A stretch of 64,000 bases of DNA from Chamaecrista fasciculata (lineage: Eukaryota; Streptophyta; Magnoliopsida; Fabales; Fabaceae), in NCBI GenBank assembly GCA_003254925.1, contig QANZ01023827.1:203787-267786 (forward strand). The letters run 5' to 3'. The notes under the pieces were generated by a model that was not told where the DNA came from, did no database searches, and saw only the letters and a list, made by a program, of their open reading frames with translations. The position numbers were made by a program, and so were the translations under genes. How positions within the stretch are numbered: position 1 is the stretch's first letter; the number at the start of each line of letters is the position of its first letter. Positions 57,800-64,000 of this stretch are shown here, piece by piece.

Positions 57800-60061
57800 T
57801 TGAATTTTTTTAAAATTAAATAATTTTGCTTTGGAACGACGTGTGCCTAATCTTCCTTCTGGATTTGTAGACGTTGGATTCTTTATGTAAAGATGCCCCA
57901 CGCGCTTTTAGGGAGCGTGTAACACACTGCCAAAAGAAAGTATACATTTTTTTTTTCTAAATAATCGATAATAAATATGAAAAAAAATAATAAAAATTTT
58001 ATGAATGAAATTATTAATAATTATTTTTATTGAATATATTTTTAATGGATTAATTTTGGGAATTAGGAGAGTTTTGTGTTTGGAAGTGTGGTGAGATGAA
58101 CGTTGAAAGGTCGCCTTCTCAAGTAGCCGTTGCGGGAGCAGTAAGCAAGATGCCTTTCATAAATTTATACAAATACAGCTAGCTACCTTCTCATCATTTT
58201 TGACATTATAATAAATAATTGAATAATTCAAAAAAAATATTTGAAGTTTGAACCTATACATATCATGTTCATGTTCGGTATACCTATTAATTAATTGAAG
58301 ACTAGAGAAATCTGTTTTCATTTTTTTTTTTTCTTTTAACTAAAAAAATTGTGTTAGTTACTACAATTTTTTAATTTATCAAAAATAGAAGATCAATTTT
58401 GATGGAAGTCATTGTCTTTAACATAGCGAAAGAAACAAAGTATCATATGTCAATTATAAAATTAAAAGAAAGAAAGAATACATTTGATATATTTTTTTAA
58501 TGTTCACTTTTCTTGCATAGTATTCTAATTGAATAAGTGTGTATTACGTAAAGCAGTGATAATTATTAAAACAAAACGGCAAGTAATAATTTTATTATTA
58601 ATCATATGCCTGATTCTTATATTTCAATGATCTAAATCTAAATACCAATGGCCAGAAAAAAAATCTAAATACCGTTATCTTATGGAAATATAAAATTTAA
58701 TTAGAAAACTAGTGCTTTTAGTTCTTTTTCTTTTTTCAATAGTACTATTTACCTAGTTAAAGAAAGCAAAAGCAGTGCGATAATTCACTTAGATGTGAAA
58801 CTTTTTGTTTGTTTGTTTGTTGGTTTAGATATCAATCTTATGATTGAAGAAAAAGTATAGATTTGACACAAAATAGCATGCTGATAGAAAGTGATGCCTG
58901 AATTTTGATTCCTCCATATCAATTTCAGACCAATAGATATAAGAGGTGAGCCCCACATGTGTATTTTTTTTCCTGTATATTTCCCACAGGACGGGCTATT
59001 TAATGCAATTCCTATTCTACGAAAAGAAAAAAGGACAGGACTATTTATGTACTCTTATATCTACGTTATTCAATAAAAACATGATATATATATACTATGA
59101 CTTAAACAATTAAAGGCTAACATATACAATCGGCATCTAAATTTGTTGTTCTTAAAACTTGTTTACATGATTTAGTAGGTGGGTTTCTCACTTGCAGAGG
59201 AATTGCCTAGTCTTCATACATGTACCAGAAAAAATGGGGTATGTCAAAAACAACATACCCCTTGCACTTATTTGGATTACAATACCTCTTCTAAAATACA
59301 CCAAATTGAAGAAATGGAATATAAGGATCCTCTATTATCTTCTCTATAGGTCTCTCAGTTATTCTCCTTTTCCCTTCCCTTAATACTCATATCAAACCAC
59401 CTTAAAATCACCGGCGTGAAGCAGCCTTGCACTGCGGAGCAAAACCAGCTCACAAGTCAAAAAGATGTCTTTATACAATATTGTGATTTGGATCCTTTAG
59501 AGTATTTTAGGAGTGTAATGCTGAGAGAGATAGAAACATAGTAGAGAGAGAAAGTGTCAGAGGGACCCACTTTATCTCTCTACTTGTTCTATTTTTTTCT
59601 TAGCACTACACTTATAATACACTGTAAGATATCCAAATTGTACAATATTGATATATAGCTACTTATCACACATGGTCTTAAAAAAGAAAAGAGAGAGAGA
59701 GAGAGAGAGTAAACAAACAAATATCAAAGTAGAAAGTGAAGTTAGTGAAGGTGAGGAAGTAGCCAGAGCCCTGAAGAAGCCTGAGACAACCTCTTTTGGG
59801 TCATACAAATGATCTCCAAGTAGAATGCTTTAGGTATAGTGCAGACATCTTCAGTGCTGAACATTTGATAAATTTACGTTGATAATGAATATTTCAAATG
59901 ATTATATGCAGAATGTAAAACATGAATCACAAGTTGAGTTTCACCCTCGGTTCCACTATTGGTGTGATACATTCTTTACGCGTCCATCATACAAGCTACA
60001 TTACTTCTCATGACAAAACTGGAAGTTGAGGGAACAAAACAAACCTTTCCCCTCACACATT
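57800..60061. other. Intergenic, nothing recognised
   Basis: AT-rich spacer with a short GA run near 59692-59709. No supportable gene or repeat. The last bases before 60062 should be the CSN2 3' UTR. Confidence 0.5.
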
Positions 60062-62051
60062 CTAACCAACTCTGTTGCTGATAGATTGATGGAGAGATTT
60101 AAGCTGAGTGTTCCATTTGTCAACAGCAGTGTATTTTTTCATTCCCTTCGACCTGGATCACAGTATTTTTAAGTTAAAGAGGAATTATGAAGTTTAGAAT
60201 ATGATGGATTGAATAAGAGCAAGAAGTTTAAATTGAGAAAATGCTGACCTGTCTGAGCGTTCTAACAGACGATTCACTTGATCAATGTGCCCTTGAATTC
60301 TGTTATCCAAAATTAGTGAAACCAATAGCTGCTCAACATCATGCTCAGGCACATTAAGTTCCTGCACAACAATGGATTTCATCAAATTATATGTTTGATT
60401 ACTCAGACTTGAGTCTCATTAAGTTTTTTTTTTTTTAAATAAAAATCTTCAAGATTATAAAAATAAAAAATGAAACAAAATAAACTGTGAACTTTAGCTT
60501 AATTGTGTCAGAAATGTTTCTGCAAGTACTCTGTTCTGCACAATGAGGTAATTGTAAAAATATAGATATAAGAAAGAGGCCGGACTCTGAACAGTCCAAA
60601 TAATGATTGGATCGTTCTCTTCACAATGAGCAAAGAGTTTCTCTAAATCCACACTGTACTCTCACCCATTAATGACACAGGACCAACTGCTTATGCGTCA
60701 AGTTGTCAAGGATTTAATTTACTTTTTCATTTTTTTAGGGGCTTGGTAGGAGGAGTAACATAAGTAAAATTACCTTTGATATAAAAGGGATCCTGATCCT
60801 TGTATAGGGTTTGATGAGCTTCAGCAAGACTTGCGTTCTTATGTTCTTCAGCAAATCTTCAATGTAATTTCTTATAAATGGATCATCCATAATGGTTCTT
60901 CTGTTACTCTGAAAGTTAAACACCCAACATCCACCAACATAAAAATTAGACAGAAATAGAGGAGAAAGATCTTAAGGTCAAATTGCTGCATGACTCAACC
61001 TCATGCCAGACTCAGTACTTCACCTTCAAGATTCTCTCAAATTCTAATATTTCATTCCGTTGATAGGCTGCTATCAAATTTGTCATTGCCAAAATTTCAG
61101 GGTCGTTCTTGTATCTGCAGTACATAGTACATGAAAGGTGAAATATGACAAGCAAGGGTAGATGTCATCCTCAAGTCTCAAAGAAATAAAGAATGTTGAA
61201 AATCCCACAGGTAAAATGAAATAGTAGGATACAAAAGACATAAAGGACTTACGGCTTAGCCTCCTGCCCGTCAAAAGGATTGACTTCAGATTCCATCAAC
61301 ATGTTGGCTAGAACAAGATATCTGGCATGTATGATAAGTATAATGGTACAAGATGTTACAAACAGATTGCTAGAGGTCTATTTTTCGCTGACAATAGCTT
61401 TGCACATATGTCAATAAATGAATAATTGAACATGAATTCTGAACCAAGGAAAAGATTGAGTTTTAAACAAAAGTAGCACACTTGTTTGCAAAGAAGTCAT
61501 AGTTCAATTTAATTAATGATCATACAAATTCAATCACATAATTTTTTTTGGAAAAAACTTATATGCAGTTCCTTATATGTTTACTATGAGGTTCCTCCAA
61601 TCACAAGGTTCAATTACATTCTCTCTCTTCAATTATTGTTTAAGTAAAAGTTGTCTTTAATACTCTCTCTCTACCATGATTGGTCATGCAAAATAAATTT
61701 GCCACATGTCTTATTTTCATTGGAGAACCTTATAGCAAAGATATAAGGAATTGTATATAAGTCTTGCCCATTTTTTTTCATATTACTTTTTACATGTGAA
61801 ATGAATTGACTGTAATACAAAAGTTGTTTGGAACTAATTATAGAAAGAATTATGTTAACATACTTTAGGCATTGAATGCGCCTCTGATTTCCAGCTTCAT
61901 CATAATTTTTGAAAGCTTCAAAAAAGTCAGTAGCTGCTTCTGCCCATTGACGCTCAGCCATATGCATTTTCCCTCCACATTCATGAATTATCCCCATAAT
62001 TCTTGGATGGGGAATTGCTGACTTAATAGTAAGTGCTTTCTGGTAAAGTTG
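60062..62051 (-). CDS. CSN2: COP9 signalosome subunit 2, six 3' exons
   Basis: Subunit of the COP9 signalosome, which removes NEDD8/RUB from cullins and thereby controls SCF-type ubiquitin ligases. Exons (minus): 62051..61864, 61321..61253, 61114..61024, 60908..60774, 60361..60249, 60152..60062, all with matching phases. The protein reads [20 protein letters not shown], then [100 protein letters not shown] (PCI domain), [20 protein letters not shown] (winged helix), and ends [20 protein letters not shown]. This is the C-terminal half of a roughly 440-residue protein. The N-terminal exons were not found up to the window edge, so the preceding intron is at least 1.9 kb, or this copy is truncated. 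Confidence 0.93.
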
Positions 62052-64000
62052 CTGCATTTAATACCAGGGAGATGGTAAAGATCAGAAAGGAAACTTCACC
62101 AAACCCAACATAATTTTAATCAACCAATCAATATGTCAAGGGGGAGAGTTGTAGGATGTAGATACATGAATATTCCCCTTGCCATCACAGGCATTTCCCA
62201 CTGCACAACTGATTAAAAAAAAAACACGAAACTCCATGACCTGTAATCCATTGTTGACTACAAAATTATACAATAAATGCACTATTGGCTGTTGCAGCAT
62301 TTGTATTCCACACACTTGCGTTATAGATAACAAACTAACCAATATTAAATTATGTTTTACGAAAATTTCTGTAGTAAAAAAAAAACTTGCAAAAATGGTT
62401 GTCCACACAAAATGTGAAATTTCAGAAAGGGACCATAAAGAAGCCAGTATCCTTCATATAGTAACGTACAAGTGTCAAAGGATGATTAAAATACTCATAC
62501 CCAACAAGTGCCCGTAAATTCTTCCCTTTGGCGCTTGGTTCTAAGACAAGGTGAAAAGTAAATGGGTCTAGATCTGGGGACAGATAAAAGGATTCAAACC
62601 CGTACCTTACTCATAATAGTATATATATAATGTTTGAACTTTATATGTGGACAAATTGAAGAATTGATAGAAGTAACTTAATGGCGCATTCTTGTTTATG
62701 ATTTTTTTTTTCCATTTTTGGTGGTTACAAATGAAAAAACTGATAAAAGATAAGTTTTGATTAGAAAAAAAAACTACCATACAATTTTTCTAGGTTTCTA
62801 GGTATGGACATTCATGATTCAACTAAATGTAGAGTCCATAGATGATGTTTGAATTTCCGCTCAATTACGGCTCTAGAGATGGAAGTTTTTTTTTCAGAAT
62901 CCAAAGACGAGGAACATACATAGTACCTTAACCATGATCATCACTACAACAGTCTTAACATTGAACTATCATCCTCAATCAAACTTTGATTTCATTTCAA
63001 CATCTTTTCTAACATAGTCTTACTTACTACCAGTAACAAAAAATAAAAATAAAAATAAAAATAAAGTAACCTACTAACCTCCATCCTAAAATGTTTAGAT
63101 CAGCTATAATAAGTGCTAACAAGCAATCATTTAGTAACTTTTCTACTTTTACCAATTTTATCTCATCCAATGAAGTCCATCAGATATCGCCTCACCACTT
63201 TAATAGCAGACAGCTATGGAATAAAGCTACAAACTCCCATTCTGGTGGGAGAGTTCACAACCGTTCTTTATAAAGTTTTCTCATATCCACATTTAGTATA
63301 GCCCTTTAAAAAGGCTGCTTGATGATCTATGTTACCCAAGTAAACACATAAAAATAGGCTTCATTTTTTTTGGCTATTGAAAGCTAGGTTTGTTTAATAA
63401 TTTATTGTTCTCCATTTCAGTGACCCACACTTTTTGGCTGAACTTTTCGGTTCACACTTAAGAAGGACAAGAGATATAAAGTGAAAGAATCAATTATATT
63501 AATAAGTAGAAATAGGGAAGCTGAAAATCACAGAAGCAGAAGCCAGATAGGGCAAGGAGTGAGAAAAATGAGGAAGGGGAGAGAGAAGATGAGAGTGTAA
63601 TTTATTTTACTATAGTTTTCAATTACTTGTATAAACTCATAATTCTATTTGTTCATTTATTTTGAAAGCACATAAAAGTGAAGATAGCAGCATATCTCTG
63701 AGGTCCTGATGGCATAGCTCAATTATCAATGTGGGAGATCATAAGATTAAAACGGTTATCTCATAATAGACCCTTGTTTTTATATGTATCAGTAGCATAA
63801 CTCATTGCCCAATCAATATATCATATCATTTAATGATTAACAAACTTTAAAATCCCATCAATGTCGTAGAATTTCAAGGAACCTAAACCAATAAGGCATT
63901 TGGGAATTGAAAGCAAATATATAATGAGAGAACGAAATTGCAGCTCCACCAATCCAAAACTCCTAAGCAAAGTTTTTTGTTTTCAAGGTCGGAGGAGGGG
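62052..64000. other. CSN2 intron or upstream flank, nothing firm
   Basis: Searched on the minus strand for the N-terminal CSN2 exons without success. A weak tRNA-like segment (GATGGCATAGCTCAATTATC, about 63708) is too degraded to call. An (AAAAT)n run lies near 63040-63065. Confidence 0.4.

Noticed and set aside
60735-60923. Separate small genes at 60194-60385, 60735-60923 and 61671-62057
   Set aside because: These are individual exons of CSN2 plus intron read-through, not independent genes.
63700-63790. Possible degraded SINE (GGCATAGCTCAATTATC)
   Set aside because: A-box-like start, but no convincing B box, tail or duplication.

Overview
This is a nuclear genomic window from a flowering plant, most likely a eudicot. 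The evidence is AT-rich spacers, long multi-exon genes with GT-AG introns, a chloroplast protein-import receptor, a plant calmodulin, and dense small plant transposons (MITEs, Ty1/copia, a tRNA-derived SINE, a LINE remnant). I cannot name the species. Five conserved housekeeping or regulatory genes could be read exon by exon. In each, intron phases agree and the total length is a whole number of codons.

Layout. 1-1100: 5' part of TOC34 (minus strand, runs off the left edge). 2600-6200: a short cupin-fold gene (plus strand) with a probably broken first exon, and three foldback MITEs upstream. 6600-12700: a GC-rich hAT MITE, a decayed LINE, a 5'-truncated F-box-associated pseudogene, a dispersed repeat split by a second hAT MITE, and an assembly gap. 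12829-24330: a tandem array of three 3.8-4.5 kb units. Each unit carries one copy of an unrecognised small charged, helix-rich protein gene (minus strand). Two spacers carry 3' debris of the cupin gene, and later insertions mark each unit differently. 24870-25280: two nearly perfect palindromes beside a gap. 25696-42930: a complete 23-exon UTP25/NOF1 gene (minus strand, 667 codons) with an internally deleted Ty1/copia element in antisense in one intron. 43600-50800: MITEs, a SINE with a 17-bp target-site duplication, a phased CCGCGT triplet and a gap. 51151-52555: calmodulin (plus). 53949-57640: UBC22-type E2 (minus). 60062-62051: the 3' six coding exons of CSN2 (minus), whose 5' part lies beyond the right edge or in the last 2 kb.

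How they relate. These are neighbours rather than an operon. By function they cover chloroplast protein import (TOC34), ribosome biogenesis (UTP25), calcium signalling (calmodulin), and ubiquitin and cullin-ligase control (UBC22 and CSN2). The most unusual region is the three-copy orphan-gene array, in which shared sequence and copy-specific insertions let the order of events be read. Several MITE families here share related termini (GGCWAAAG or GRGTAAAYTA) and have 9-10 bp target-site duplications, which points to Mutator-like mobilisation.
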